Below are positions 42,821-51,959 of a stretch of 64,000 bases of DNA, piece by piece; position 1 is the first letter of the stretch, and each line of letters starts with the position of its first letter. The DNA comes from Hymenobacter rigui (GTDB lineage: Bacteria; Bacteroidota; Bacteroidia; Cytophagales; Hymenobacteraceae), in the NCBI RefSeq assembly GCF_003944715.1, contig NZ_RWIT01000005.1, positions 344,185 through 408,184 of the forward strand, given 5' to 3'. The notes under the pieces were generated by a model, which saw only the letters and a program-made list of their open reading frames with translations, did not search any database and was not told the DNA's origin. The translations under genes and the position numbers were made by a program.

Positions 42821-43705
42821 TTAGACTACGTGTTCTGCCACTTCCTCAATCCGGTCCTTTACGCGCTGCATCAGCCACATGGGCGTGCTGGTGGCACCGC
42901 AAATACCTACTGATTCAGCTCCGTGGAACCACTCATCGTCCAGCTCCTGCTCGTTTTCCACGAAGTAGCTGCGTGGGTTGGTTTTGTTGACTACGGAGAA
43001 CAGGGCTTTGCCATTGGAGCTTTTGCGGCCACTTACGAATACTATTACGTCGTGCTCCACGGCAAACCGGGCCAGAGCCGGCTCCCGGTTGCTGACCTGC
43101 CGACAGATGCTGTCATTGGCATCAAACGACTCCAGCGAGCCGCCGGCCGCCTGAATCCGCTCTTCCATCAGGGCTTTCATGTGGTAGAAGCCGGCCGTGC
43201 TCTTGGTGGTCTGGCTGAACAGCGTGACAGGGCGCGTAAAATCCACCTGGTCCAGATCCTGCTCCGTCATAACAATGACGGCCTGGTTGAGCGTCTGGCC
43301 CGTGAGGCCGGTTACTTCGGCGTGGCCTGGCTGACCGTAAATTACAATCTGACCGTTCTGACGGGTACTGGCATCGAAGGCGTGCTTTACCCGGTTCTGC
43401 AGTTTCAACACCACGGGGCAGGAAGCGTCAATCAGCTCAATGTTGTTGCGCAGGGCCAGCTCATACGTGGCCGGCGGCTCGCCGTGGGCCCGGATGAGCA
43501 CCTTGGCGTCGTGCAACTCTTCCAACTGCTCCCGGTCGATGATGCGCAACCCCAGCGCATGCAGGCGCTCCACCTCCATGCGGTTGTGCACAATGTCGCC
43601 GAGGCAATACAGGGTTTCCTGCTGGGCCAGCTCGTCTTCGGCCATCTGAATGGCAAACTCAACGCCGAAACAGTAGCCGGAATTTTTATCGATGGTGACG
43701 TTCAT
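42821..43705 (-). CDS. ispH: 4-hydroxy-3-methylbut-2-enyl diphosphate reductase
   Basis: 294 residues, the last enzyme of the MEP isoprenoid pathway, producing IPP and DMAPP with a 4Fe-4S cluster. Cluster ligands are visible in GYCFGVEFAI (Cys12), DASCPVVLKL and NDSICRQVSN; ICGATSTPMWLM is the conserved end. IRAHGEPPATYE holds the substrate-binding His. I chose ATG 43703-43705 (MNVTIDKNSG); the frame is open further upstream, through an alternative Met at 43732. It is downstream of cmk, a common Bacteroidota order. Confidence 0.95.
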   Translation of the reverse strand: MNVTIDKNSGYCFGVEFAIQMAEDELAQQETLYCLGDIVHNRMEVERLHALGLRIIDREQLEELHDAKVLIRAHGEPPATYELALRNNIELIDASCPVVLKLQNRVKHAFDASTRQNGQIVIYGQPGHAEVTGLTGQTLNQAVIVMTEQDLDQVDFTRPVTLFSQTTKSTAGFYHMKALMEERIQAAGGSLESFDANDSICRQVSNREPALARFAVEHDVIVFVSGRKSSNGKALFSVVNKTNPRSYFVENEQELDDEWFHGAESVGICGATSTPMWLMQRVKDRIEEVAEHVV

Positions 43706-43843
43706 GAGCTCCTTGTTTAGCGGGGAAGCCATCAGGGGGTAAGCTGCGGACGGCTCCTCTGAAGTCCGCAGGGTAGCGAATCCTGTGCCGTAATTTGAAG
43801 TATAACAGCCGAAAGCAGTTTTTCCTTCCTTGACCAAATAATT

Positions 43844-44560
43844 CTAGTGAGTATTCCGGTGCTCCCCGCCCGCTGCTGCCAACGAAAACAGGGAAGCCGA
43901 TACGCGCTCCAGCACAAAATCCACCTGTTCGTCAATCATCATGTGAGTTGTGTCGAGCAGCACGGCATCGGGGGCGCGGCGCAGGGGGCTCTCGGTGCGG
44001 GTAGAGTCGAGGTGGTCCCGTTTGCGCAGGTTTTCTACAATATCCTCTACCGGTACCTGCTCGCCTTTCACGGCCAGCTCTTCCTGGCGGCGCAGGGCGC
44101 GGGTCAGCACATCGGCCGTCATAAACACCTTTACTTCGGCATCCGGAAAAACGGTGGTGCCAATGTCGCGGCCATCCATCACAACGCCGCGCTTGCGGGC
44201 CATGCGCTGCTGCTGGCGCACCATAGCGTGGCGCACGGCCGGAATGCCCGATACCTCGCTGACCAGGTTGGAGATGCGCATCTGCCGGATTTCATCTTCC
44301 CGGATGGTGCCATCCAGACACAGCTCATTGCGGCCAGTTTTGCGGTTGCGCTTGAACGTGATGTGCATCTCGTGCAGGGCCTGCTCAATGCGCGGTAAAT
44401 CCTCGAAGCTGATACTGTTCTCCAGCAGGTACAGTGTTACGGCCCGGTACATAGCTCCGGTATCAATGTAGGCGTAGCCCAGTTCGGCGGCTACTGCCTT
44501 GGCCGTGGTGCTTTTGCCGCAGGAAGAATAGCCGTCGATGGCAATGACGATTTTTCGCAT
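43844..44560 (-). CDS. cmk: Cytidylate kinase
   Basis: 238 residues. The P-loop GYSSCGKST is at residues 10-18, followed by AYIDTGAMYRAVTLYLLE and the CMP-binding insertion. GVVMDGRDIGTTVFPDAEVK and LRKRDHLDSTRTESPLRRA are diagnostic for Cmk. It phosphorylates CMP and dCMP to diphosphates in the cytoplasm. It is upstream of ispH and downstream of two small genes on the same strand. The ATG at 44558-44560 begins MRKIVIAIDG; earlier codons are not conserved-looking. Confidence 0.94.
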   Translation of the reverse strand: MRKIVIAIDGYSSCGKSTTAKAVAAELGYAYIDTGAMYRAVTLYLLENSISFEDLPRIEQALHEMHITFKRNRKTGRNELCLDGTIREDEIRQMRISNLVSEVSGIPAVRHAMVRQQQRMARKRGVVMDGRDIGTTVFPDAEVKVFMTADVLTRALRRQEELAVKGEQVPVEDIVENLRKRDHLDSTRTESPLRRAPDAVLLDTTHMMIDEQVDFVLERVSASLFSLAAAGGEHRNTH

Positions 44561-44601
44561 GACAGGTTCGCTGCTTGGCTCAGGCTGACGGGAAGGACTC
44601 A

Positions 44602-44994
44602 CTAAATCCAGGTTTTACGGCCTGGCTTGGCAGCCAGACGCTCGGGTACACTCGCAAAAAACGTCGCTACTGACTGGCTCAGGCCCTTGGTCAGCTGCTC
44701 GCTTACGCGGTAAAAAGGGTTAAAGAAATTCACCTCGTCGATGCCAACGCCGGTAGTGCCGTCGCGGCCTTTCGCCCACTCGCCTTTGTAGGTGTTCACC
44801 ATGCACTGGCCCAGAAAGCAGCCTAAAGCAGTGATTACACCTTGGCGCTCAGCCTCCTTAATAGAAGAGCGCTGCTCCTCAATAAACTCGGCGAGGCGCT
44901 GCACAGCAGCGGCATCGTAGGTATTTACACGTAGCTGCTGACGCACGGCTTCGGCGGCCGTAATAAGGGAGGCAATCGGATTTTCGTCGGGCAT
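44602..44994 (-). CDS. Small hypothetical cytoplasmic protein
   Basis: 130 residues from the ATG at 44992-44994 (MPDENPIASLITAAE). Predicted helical N-terminal half (EFIEEQRSSIKEAERQ) and a second part with GCFLGQCMVNTYKGEWAK and EVNFFNPFYRVSEQL. This pattern recalls an uncharacterised family of Bacteroidota/proteobacterial proteins with an EW...GI core, but I cannot name it. No signal peptide. It lies between a secreted protein gene (10-bp gap) and cmk (41-bp gap) and may be co-transcribed with both. Confidence 0.7.
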   Translation of the reverse strand: MPDENPIASLITAAEAVRQQLRVNTYDAAAVQRLAEFIEEQRSSIKEAERQGVITALGCFLGQCMVNTYKGEWAKGRDGTTGVGIDEVNFFNPFYRVSEQLTKGLSQSVATFFASVPERLAAKPGRKTWI

Positions 44995-45004
44995 GAGGTG
45001 CGGG

Positions 45005-45697
45005 TTAGTTGACAGCGGACTGCGGATTGGCTTGCTGCCAGTAGGCGTAGGTGCGTAAAATCTTCCGCATATCCTCCCGCCACAGCTTGCCTTTGGAAAT
45101 TTGTGTAGCCAACTCCGGACAGTCGCCCACCAGCGGCAGCATGGCCTCAATAAAGGCACGACGCCCAATGGGTACCACCACCGCGTCACCGGTTGTGGAC
45201 TGCACCACTAATTCGAATACCGAAGCCGGAATACCATTTACGCTAGGCTCACCGAACAAAATCAGCCGACGCGGCACTTTAAAGGCGGTGAGTTGGCCGT
45301 ATTTGTAGAGACGATGCGCAAACACAGCTTCCAGGTTGCCTTTTTTGACTTTCAGGTTGCGTAATACTTCAAACGTATCCTGACCGGTTACGTAGGCTTT
45401 CACCTGCTTGGCTTGGTAGGTAACGGTGTCTTTTTTATCCTGGGACAATACGCTTAGCTGACCGGGAACACCCACGTACAATAATCCTTCCTGCCAGGCT
45501 CCGCCCTCGATTTTATACGTGCCTACCGTAGCGGGCGCAGGAATATACCGGTACGTCATGGGTTGATGATACATCGGTATGGGCATAGGGGTAGCCATTC
45601 GCGGAGGCGAGTACGTTGGCATCATCTGCCCGCATAGAGTGTATGGGCTCACTAACAGGCCTACAATCAGCAGGGCATACCAGAAGATGTGTTTCAC
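45005..45697 (-). CDS. Exported hypothetical protein
   Basis: 230 residues. The preferred start is GTG at 45695-45697, giving VKHIFWYALLIVGLLVSPYTLCGQ, a good signal peptide; the open frame extends 17 codons further up. The mature part starts with a Pro/Met/Tyr-rich segment (MMPTYSPPRMATPMPIPMYH), then beta-rich sequence (YVGVPGQLSVLSQDKKDTV) and a helical end. No family recognised. It begins a run of minus-strand genes leading to cmk and ispH. Confidence 0.68.
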   Translation of the reverse strand: MKHIFWYALLIVGLLVSPYTLCGQMMPTYSPPRMATPMPIPMYHQPMTYRYIPAPATVGTYKIEGGAWQEGLLYVGVPGQLSVLSQDKKDTVTYQAKQVKAYVTGQDTFEVLRNLKVKKGNLEAVFAHRLYKYGQLTAFKVPRRLILFGEPSVNGIPASVFELVVQSTTGDAVVVPIGRRAFIEAMLPLVGDCPELATQISKGKLWREDMRKILRTYAYWQQANPQSAVN

Positions 45698-45757
45698 GGA
45701 TGCAGACAACGTGTAGCGTACAGAAATAACTAATCCGGCCAGAATCACTAAACAGAG

Positions 45758-45916
45758 TTAGTGACTTTCGCAGGGGCAGGGTACTTTGCCGAACTTGGCT
45801 TTACGCTTCATGGAGGCAGTTTTTTTCTGCTGCGGAGTGCGCGCGACGCAACCGGCCGTCAGCAGGCCCGAACCCCCAAGCAGGGCGGCCAGAAGCAAAG
45901 TCACAATCTTTCTCAC
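45758..45916 (-). CDS. 52-residue lipoprotein
   Basis: A small gene with GTG at 45914-45916 and stop TAA at 45758-45760. The product has a clear lipoprotein signal (VTLLLAALLGGSGLLTAGC), then a short Lys-rich mature part that ends KFGKVPCPCESH. The CPC end with His suggests metal binding. Length and GC-biased codons support real coding. It lies in the otherwise unexplained gap between a hypothetical gene and ade. Function unknown. Confidence 0.68.
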   Translation of the reverse strand: MRKIVTLLLAALLGGSGLLTAGCVARTPQQKKTASMKRKAKFGKVPCPCESH

Positions 45917-46000
45917 GGCGCGGATTTTCGGCAAATATACGGTTCTTTACCCGTTGACCGCCCCGCGACTGTACTTTTCCCTGATCCTCTCCCCTGCCCT

Positions 46001-47656
46001 ATGCCCGCCGAATTTCAACTGCACGCCAACGTTATTAACCTGTTTGACAACACCATAGCCCCGGCCACTCTGCACGTAGCGGCTGGCCGCATCCAACGCA
46101 TTGAGCCCACCGGCGCTACTACGGCTGATCCGACGTTACCCTATGCGCTGCCGGGTTTTGTAGATGCCCACGTGCACGTGGAAAGCTCACTGCTGGTGCC
46201 CTCCGAGTTTGCCCGGTTGGCCGTGACGCACGGTACCGTCGCCACCGTCTCGGACCCGCACGAAATTGGCAATGTGCTGGGAGTTGTCGGTGTGCAGTAT
46301 ATGCTCCGGAATGGGGCTCAGGTACCCTTTAAGTTCTGCTTTGGGGCCCCATCCTGCGTGCCCGCCACACCATTTGAAACTGCCGGGGCCGAGATAACCG
46401 CTCAGGATATCGAGCTGCTGTTCCGCGACCATCCCGAAATCGGCTACCTGGCGGAGATGATGAACTGGCCGGGCGTGCTGAACCGGGATGAGCAGGTGAT
46501 GGAAAAAATCCGGCTGGCCCAGCAATATGGCCGCCCTGTGGATGGCCACGCTCCCGGCCTGCGCGGCAACGATGCGGCACACTATGCCTCCGCCGGCATC
46601 AGCACCGACCACGAGTGTTTCACGGCCGAGGAGGCCCTCGACAAGCTGGCCGTGGGGATGAAAGTGCTGATTCGGGAAGGCTCCGCGGCCCGCAACTTTG
46701 AGGCCCTCATCGATTTGCTACCCGAGCATTACGAAAACCTCATGTTCTGCTCCGATGATAAGCACCCCGATACGTTGGTGCTGGGCCACATCAACCAGCT
46801 GGTGCAGCGTGCCGTGGCCCGGGGCCAGGAGGTGCTGAAGGTGCTCCGCGTGGCCTGCCGCAACCCCGTGGAACATTATAAGCTGCCCGTCGGGCTGCTC
46901 CGGGAAGGGGACCCCGCCGACTTTATCGTGGTGGATAACCTCACCGATTTTGCCGTTCGGCAAACCTACCTGAACGGCGAGCTGGTGGCCGACAACGGCC
47001 AGACGCTGATTCCGGCGGTACCGGTGGCGGTGGTCAATAACTTCGATACTAACCCAGTGCAGCCAGCGGATTTCCAGCTGCCTGCACCGCAGGCAGCGGC
47101 CACCGTGCGCGTAATTGAGTGCTTCGATGGGCAGCTTATTACCGCCCGCCAAGATGTGCCGGCCCGCGTGGAGAATGGACTGGTAGTAGCCGATGTACCT
47201 CGTGACGTACTGAAGCTCACGGTAGTAAACCGTTATCATGCCGCCCCACCGGCCGTGGCCTTTATCCAGGGCTTTGGGCTGCAGCGCGGGGCGCTGGCCA
47301 GCAGCGTTGGCCACGATTCCCACAACATCACCGCCGTCGGCTGCGACGACGCGAGCCTGGCACGGGCCGTAAACCTGGTTATTGAAGCCCGGGGCGGCCT
47401 GGCCGTAGTGGAACCCGATGGCCGGGAATTAATCCTGCCCCTGCCGGTAGCTGGCCTGATGTCGGATCAGCAGGGTCCAGAGGTAGCCGCCGCTTATACG
47501 GCCGTGGATACGCTGGCCAAAGAGTTGGGCTCTTCGCTGCAGGCTCCCTTCATGACGCTGTCGTTTATGGCACTACTGGTAATTCCCAGCCTTAAACTCA
47601 GCGACAAAGGCCTGTTTGATGGCGAGTCGTTCCGGTTTGTAGAGGCCGTAGTGTAA
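46001..47656 (+). CDS. ade: Adenine deaminase
   Basis: 551 residues, amidohydrolase fold. PGFVDAHVHVESSLLVPSEF gives the first metal His pair; TVSDPHEIGNVLG, GHAPGLRGNDAAHY and FCSDDKHPDTLVLGH follow with metal and catalytic residues. The C-terminal domain ends with LSFMALLVIPSLKLSDKGLF. This is the bacterial Ade family, converting adenine to hypoxanthine with Mn or Fe. The ATG at 46001 opens MPAEFQLHANVIN; the upstream open frame overlaps the small lipoprotein on the other strand. TACTTTTC at 45972 is a possible promoter box. Confidence 0.95.
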   Translation: MPAEFQLHANVINLFDNTIAPATLHVAAGRIQRIEPTGATTADPTLPYALPGFVDAHVHVESSLLVPSEFARLAVTHGTVATVSDPHEIGNVLGVVGVQYMLRNGAQVPFKFCFGAPSCVPATPFETAGAEITAQDIELLFRDHPEIGYLAEMMNWPGVLNRDEQVMEKIRLAQQYGRPVDGHAPGLRGNDAAHYASAGISTDHECFTAEEALDKLAVGMKVLIREGSAARNFEALIDLLPEHYENLMFCSDDKHPDTLVLGHINQLVQRAVARGQEVLKVLRVACRNPVEHYKLPVGLLREGDPADFIVVDNLTDFAVRQTYLNGELVADNGQTLIPAVPVAVVNNFDTNPVQPADFQLPAPQAAATVRVIECFDGQLITARQDVPARVENGLVVADVPRDVLKLTVVNRYHAAPPAVAFIQGFGLQRGALASSVGHDSHNITAVGCDDASLARAVNLVIEARGGLAVVEPDGRELILPLPVAGLMSDQQGPEVAAAYTAVDTLAKELGSSLQAPFMTLSFMALLVIPSLKLSDKGLFDGESFRFVEAVV

Positions 47657-47664
47657 GAATAGCA

Positions 47665-47744
47665 GTCAACGAGAAAAGCCAACAGGTAGAGTACCGACAG
47701 TCGTGCTGTTCAGTACTCTACCCGTTGGCTTTTTCTCGTTGAAC
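47665..47744. terminator. Long bidirectional terminator
   Basis: GTCAACGAGAAAAGCCAAC pairs with GTTGGCTTTTTCTCGTTGAA, with further GTAGAGTAC / GTACTCTAC pairing inside. It lies between the convergent ade and response-regulator genes. Confidence 0.85.
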
Positions 47745-47749
47745 TAGGG

Positions 47750-48160
47750 TTAAAACCGCTTTTTCAGCAGCTTTTCCATTTTTTCCTCCGTCAGGGGTTT
47801 GGCCAGGTACTCCACGCCTTCGTACTGCGCTACGCGGGCAGTATCGGCGGCGTGCATAGAGGTGGTAAGTACCGCCATAACAGTTTTTTCGCGCACCGAT
47901 TCCGGCAGGGAGCTGAACAGCTTCAAAAACTCAAAGCCATCCATGCCAGGCATTTTCAGATCCACAAATACCAGGTCGGGTGCTTCGGCGGCAGGCTGCT
48001 CACCGTTGGGGCCGCCCCATAGCTCCTGATATGCCTGCTCAGCCTTGCTGAAGGTGTGGATTTGCTCCGCCACTTCCAGCCGGTTCAACAGCCGGTTGTT
48101 CAGAAAGCTGGTAGTTTCATTGTCGTCTACCAGCACTACATTCCGGAGCTTCTTGGTCAT
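47750..48160 (-). CDS. Stand-alone response regulator receiver protein
   Basis: 136 residues, one REC domain and no output domain. Acidic pocket in VVLVDDNETTSF (D12, D13), phospho-acceptor D67 in VFVDLKMPGMDGFEF, conserved Thr/Ser in AVLTTSMHAAD and Lys in VEYLAKPLTEEK. Such CheY-like proteins in Bacteroidota often work with hybrid kinases, but no kinase is adjacent. Cytoplasmic. It follows a cystathionine beta-synthase-like gene by 40 bp on the same strand. Confidence 0.9.
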   Translation of the reverse strand: MTKKLRNVVLVDDNETTSFLNNRLLNRLEVAEQIHTFSKAEQAYQELWGGPNGEQPAAEAPDLVFVDLKMPGMDGFEFLKLFSSLPESVREKTVMAVLTTSMHAADTARVAQYEGVEYLAKPLTEEKMEKLLKKRF

Positions 48161-48200
48161 AAGGAGGAAAAGAATAAAACAGCTAACGCGGCAGCGCGGC

Positions 48201-49178
48201 TTACAGCCAGCCCTGTTCCCGCATCCAGTCGTCGTTGTAAATTTTGCCGAGGTAGCGGGTACCGTGGTCAGGCAGAATAATGACCATCGTATCACCTTCC
48301 TTGAGGTGCTCTTTGGCATATTCCAGCGCGCCATGCACTGCCGAGCCGCACGACCAGCCCACAAACAGGCCTTCTTCCTTGGCAAGGCGGCGCGTCATCA
48401 GTGCCGCATCCTTATCGGTTACCTTGATAAACAGATCAATCAGGTCGAAGTTTACATTTTTAGGCAGAATATCTTCGCCGATACCCTCCGTTTTATACGG
48501 ATAGATTTCGTTCTCATCGAAGATGCCGGTTTCCTTGTATTTCTTGAAAACAGAGCCGTACGTATCTAGCCCTATCGCCTGCAGGGCAGGGTTTTGCTCC
48601 TTCAGGTACTTAGCGGTGCCGCAGATGGTACCACCAGTGCCTACCCCCGCCGCGAAGTGCGTAATGGTGCCTTCTGTTTGCTGCCAGATTTCGGGGCCGG
48701 TGCTCTCGTAATGCGCCGCCGTATTCGACATATTGTCGTACTGGTTGGGGTAGAACGAGTTAGGCGTTTCCTCACTCAGGCGCTTGGCTACTGAATAATA
48801 GGAACGGGGGTCCTCAGGAGCCACATCTACAGGGCACACCACTACCTGCGCCCCCACGGCCCGCAGAATATCCTGCTTCTCTTTGCTCTGTTTGTCGCTC
48901 ATCACGAAGATGCACTGGTAGCCCTTCGCAATGGCGGCTAGCGCCAGGCCCATGCCGGTGTTGCCGCTGGTGCCTTCAATAATGGTTCCGCCCGGCTTCA
49001 GCAGGCCTGCTTTTTCGGCATCTTCCACCATTTTGATAGCCATGCGGTCCTTCACCGAGTTGCCAGGGTTGAAGTACTCTACTTTAGCCAGGATAGTGCC
49101 TTTGATACCGGCAGTTACGCTGTTCAGTTTGACCAGCGGCGTGTTGCCGGTAGCCTCTACAATGTTGTTCAGGTACAT
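48201..49178 (-). CDS. PLP-dependent cystathionine beta-synthase/cysteine synthase family enzyme
   Basis: 325 residues, fold type II. The PLP Lys is K43 in GNSVKDRMAIKM; IEGTSGNTGMGLALAAI is the phosphate/substrate loop, with EGTSGNTG favouring cystathionine beta-synthase over CysK (usually EPTSGNTG). AAGVGTGGTICGTAKYLKEQ is the second PLP-binding loop. It lacks the C-terminal regulatory CBS pair, so it is the short bacterial form. It probably makes cystathionine or cysteine from serine or O-acetylserine. The chosen ATG (49176-49178) begins MYLNNIVEATGN. Confidence 0.92.
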   Translation of the reverse strand: MYLNNIVEATGNTPLVKLNSVTAGIKGTILAKVEYFNPGNSVKDRMAIKMVEDAEKAGLLKPGGTIIEGTSGNTGMGLALAAIAKGYQCIFVMSDKQSKEKQDILRAVGAQVVVCPVDVAPEDPRSYYSVAKRLSEETPNSFYPNQYDNMSNTAAHYESTGPEIWQQTEGTITHFAAGVGTGGTICGTAKYLKEQNPALQAIGLDTYGSVFKKYKETGIFDENEIYPYKTEGIGEDILPKNVNFDLIDLFIKVTDKDAALMTRRLAKEEGLFVGWSCGSAVHGALEYAKEHLKEGDTMVIILPDHGTRYLGKIYNDDWMREQGWL

Positions 49179-49385
49179 TTCGGGTGAGAGAAACGAGTGG
49201 TAATGCGAGAGAGGCCGCAAAGGTACGGATTCCGGGCGGGAGCAGCAGGCTGTGCGTGCAGATCGACTGCTAACCTGATCCGCTGATTGGATCATGTATA
49301 TCCGGGGAATGTGGCCTGCGGAATCCGGGAAGGATGGTAAATCGGATAAATCCGGGATTCGCTTCGCCCGACAGGCAAAAACCTC

Positions 49386-49393
49386 TACTTTTG
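49386..49393 (+). promoter_or_regulatory. Bacteroidota-type -7 element of sucD
   Basis: TACTTTTG matches TAnnTTTG. It lies 75 bp upstream of the sucD start codon, leaving an untranslated leader of about 70 nt. Confidence 0.6.
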
Positions 49394-49468
49394 CCCCGCC
49401 GCCGGCTTGGCCGCTGCGGCAGTATCCCACCCACACATCAGCATCTTCCGCTAACCCCACTTCTTCTC

Positions 49469-50350
49469 ATGAGTGTTCTGGTAAACAAGGATTCCAAAGT
49501 GATTGTGCAGGGCTTTACGGGCTCCGAAGGCTCGTTTCACGCCCAGCAGATGATTGAGTACGGCACCAACGTGGTGGGTGGCGTAACGCCCGGCAAAGGC
49601 GGTACCCAGCACCTGGAGCGCCCCGTGTTCAACACCGTGGCGGAAGCCGTGGAGCAAACCGGCGCCGATACCAGCATCATTTTCGTGCCGCCGGCTTTCG
49701 CCGCCGACGCCATCATGGAAGCTGCCGACGCGGGCATTAAAGTTATTGTGACTATCACCGAAGGCATTCCGACCAAGGACATGATTGCGGTGAAGGAGTA
49801 CCTGAAAGGCCGCGAAGGTCTGCGCATGATCGGGCCCAACTGCCCCGGCGTAATGACCGCCGGCGAGTGCAAAGTGGGCATCATGCCCGGCTTCATCTTC
49901 CAGAAAGGCCGCGTAGGTATCGTATCCAAGTCGGGCACCCTGACCTACGAAGCCGTTGACCAGCTTACCAAAGCCGGCCTGGGTCAGACCACGGCCATCG
50001 GCATCGGCGGTGACCCCATCATTGGCACCACTACCAAAGAAGCCGTGGAGCTGCTCATGAACGACCCCGAAACTGAGGGCATCGTTATGATTGGTGAAAT
50101 CGGTGGCGGTATGGAAGCCGAAGCTGCTCGCTGGATCAAGGAAACCGGTAACAAGAAGCCCGTAGTAGGCTTTATTGCCGGCCAGACCGCCCCTCCCGGC
50201 CGTCGCATGGGCCACGCTGGCGCCATTGTAGGCGGTGCCGACGACACAGCTGCTGCCAAAATGGCTATTATGCGCGAGTGCGGCATCCACGTAGTAGACT
50301 CGCCCGCCGAAATTGGCGACACGATGCTGCGCGTGCTGGGAAGCAAATAA
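49469..50350 (+). CDS. sucD: Succinate--CoA ligase alpha subunit
   Basis: 293 residues. The CoA-binding N-terminal motif is [18 protein letters not shown], followed by [20 protein letters not shown], and [13 protein letters not shown] in the ligase part. The active-site His is in [19 protein letters not shown]. It makes succinyl-CoA or succinate plus nucleotide triphosphate in the citric acid cycle with the beta subunit SucC, which is not in the window. In Bacteroidota the two subunits are often separate genes. It has its own promoter box and terminator. Confidence 0.95.
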   Translation: MSVLVNKDSKVIVQGFTGSEGSFHAQQMIEYGTNVVGGVTPGKGGTQHLERPVFNTVAEAVEQTGADTSIIFVPPAFAADAIMEAADAGIKVIVTITEGIPTKDMIAVKEYLKGREGLRMIGPNCPGVMTAGECKVGIMPGFIFQKGRVGIVSKSGTLTYEAVDQLTKAGLGQTTAIGIGGDPIIGTTTKEAVELLMNDPETEGIVMIGEIGGGMEAEAARWIKETGNKKPVVGFIAGQTAPPGRRMGHAGAIVGGADDTAAAKMAIMRECGIHVVDSPAEIGDTMLRVLGSK

Positions 50351-50372
50351 TTGCTATTCTAATTTGTCTGCT

Positions 50373-50418
50373 TAAACAAAAAGCGGCTTCCGGCTTCGGA
50401 AGCCGCTTTTTGTTTAAG
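50373..50418 (+). terminator. Rho-independent terminator
   Basis: The perfect stem AAACAAAAAGCGGCTTCC and its complement around GGCTTC ends in TTTTTGTTT, 23 bp after sucD. Confidence 0.92.
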
Positions 50419-50579
50419 TGGATTTTACCAGCTTGGTTGTTCCATTCGGACTGATAATGGGAGTGCCCTCTACCGGCTCAGAATAGCCACCCATCTGCTA
50501 GGATAATGCATTGACCCCATTTTTTTGGTCCTTTATCTAAGCCCTGTTTCAATAGTATAGATTCTTAACGCTGAACTGA

Positions 50580-50587
50580 TAACTTTG
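50580..50587 (+). promoter_or_regulatory. Bacteroidota-type -7 element
   Basis: TAACTTTG fits TAnnTTTG and lies about 42 bp before the ATG of the PIG-L deacetylase gene. Confidence 0.55.
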
Positions 50588-50629
50588 GAAACAGAGGGAC
50601 CACCTGGCCCTCACCTCCACCGTTACTGC

Positions 50630-51880
50630 ATGAGAAAAGTTATACTTTGGGTTTTCCTGTTAGTACTGCTGTGTCAAGTACCGGGGCAACTTCGGGCTCA
50701 AACGAATGCCGCCGCACCTGCTCCAACCAACCAGCCTGTGCCCAGATGGACGGCTATCCTGACGGCGCATCCCGATGACTGGCAGCTATTTATGGGCGCG
50801 GCTATTTGCGAAGAGGCGCAGCATTCCCGCCGCAAGCTTGTCTTTATCTGCCTGACCGGCGGACAGGCAGACGAGCCATCCGACCTGTATTGGAGAAGCC
50901 GGGAAGCTGGACACCGGGCCTCGTTGCGCCAGTCTGTAGAGCTGAATAAAACAGCTCCGGCGGGCACCACCGGTACCGTAGCAGTAAACGGGCATACGAT
51001 TGATATGTACCGCCAGCAAAATGTAGTAGCCTTCTATCTGCATCTGCCGGATGGTGGGGTTGGCGGTCGGGGCCTGTCGCGAGGCGGCTTTCAGAGCCTG
51101 CAGCAACTGCGCGATGCCGGGCGGCCTCTTACGCCCCTGAACGGTGGGAAGGCATACGCTTCTTGGGAAGAGTTGAAGCAAACCATCCGGGGGCTGCTGG
51201 CCCACGAAGCTATCAAGGGGCAGCTTACGATGCATATTCCGCTGGCTGATGCCCGCTGCAACCCCGGCGACCATTCCGACCATTACATGGCGGGCTCCCT
51301 GGCTCTGCAGACAATGCAGCAGCTGGAGTGTCGCTTTTTTCAGTACGTTGGCTACGACGTAAGCAAGCGCCCTGTTAATCTCTCGGCTACGCAGCAGAAC
51401 AATCAGCGCCAGGTATATAAGGCTTACTGCCAAACTATGACGGCTGCGGGGCAGGAAGACCCCTGGGACGCCAAACACCTTGCCTTTATCGGTCATCAGT
51501 ACATGCAGGTGAAGCACCAGACTGGTCCGCAGCTGCAGCCGGCACCTTCCCTGCTGCCAACTCCCCCCGCTGCTCCGCAGGATGAGGTTGATGAAGAAGC
51601 CTTGCTGGAAGCCAAGCTGGTACTAGAACCCGCCTATCCTAACCCCTTCTCAGAATCCAGCCAATTAGCGTATAACGTACCTGTAGCAGCTAATGTATGG
51701 CTGCGCATTATGGATATGCAGGGCCGCGAGGTAATGACGCTGTTGAATGGTTCACTGCAGTCTGTTGGACGCCATGAGCAGTGGCTGGATGTGCAGCGGT
51801 TTCCGGCATCCGGCAACTACATTGCTGAGTTGCGGGTAGGCCACCACCGGCGGCGTCACACCTTATCCGTGGTCCGCTAG
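50630..51880 (+). CDS. Secreted PIG-L family deacetylase with T9SS sorting domain
   Basis: 416 residues. Signal peptide (LWVFLLVLLCQVPGQLRAQ), then a PIG-L/LmbE fold: zinc motif AHPDDWQLFMG near residue 46, FICLTGGQADEPSDLYW, and the second zinc part GDHSDHYMAG. After a Pro-rich linker, the last 80 residues form a type A sorting domain (LEPAYPNPFSESSQLAYNV, LRIMDMQGREVMTLLNGS). It should be exported through the T9SS and remove N-acetyl groups from a surface or extracellular glycan. The start was set to the ATG at 50630, right before the signal peptide. Confidence 0.88.
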   Translation: MRKVILWVFLLVLLCQVPGQLRAQTNAAAPAPTNQPVPRWTAILTAHPDDWQLFMGAAICEEAQHSRRKLVFICLTGGQADEPSDLYWRSREAGHRASLRQSVELNKTAPAGTTGTVAVNGHTIDMYRQQNVVAFYLHLPDGGVGGRGLSRGGFQSLQQLRDAGRPLTPLNGGKAYASWEELKQTIRGLLAHEAIKGQLTMHIPLADARCNPGDHSDHYMAGSLALQTMQQLECRFFQYVGYDVSKRPVNLSATQQNNQRQVYKAYCQTMTAAGQEDPWDAKHLAFIGHQYMQVKHQTGPQLQPAPSLLPTPPAAPQDEVDEEALLEAKLVLEPAYPNPFSESSQLAYNVPVAANVWLRIMDMQGREVMTLLNGSLQSVGRHEQWLDVQRFPASGNYIAELRVGHHRRRHTLSVVR

Positions 51881-51903
51881 CAGCTACACCTTTTTTTCTG
51901 CTC

Positions 51904-51911
51904 TACCTTTG
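51904..51911 (+). promoter_or_regulatory. Bacteroidota-type -7 element
   Basis: TACCTTTG fits TAnnTTTG and lies 48 bp before the next ATG; a T-rich run precedes it. Confidence 0.5.
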
Positions 51912-51959
51912 CCGGGCTGGCTCTGGGCCGGCTCTATATACTCCACCCCTACCCCGCAC

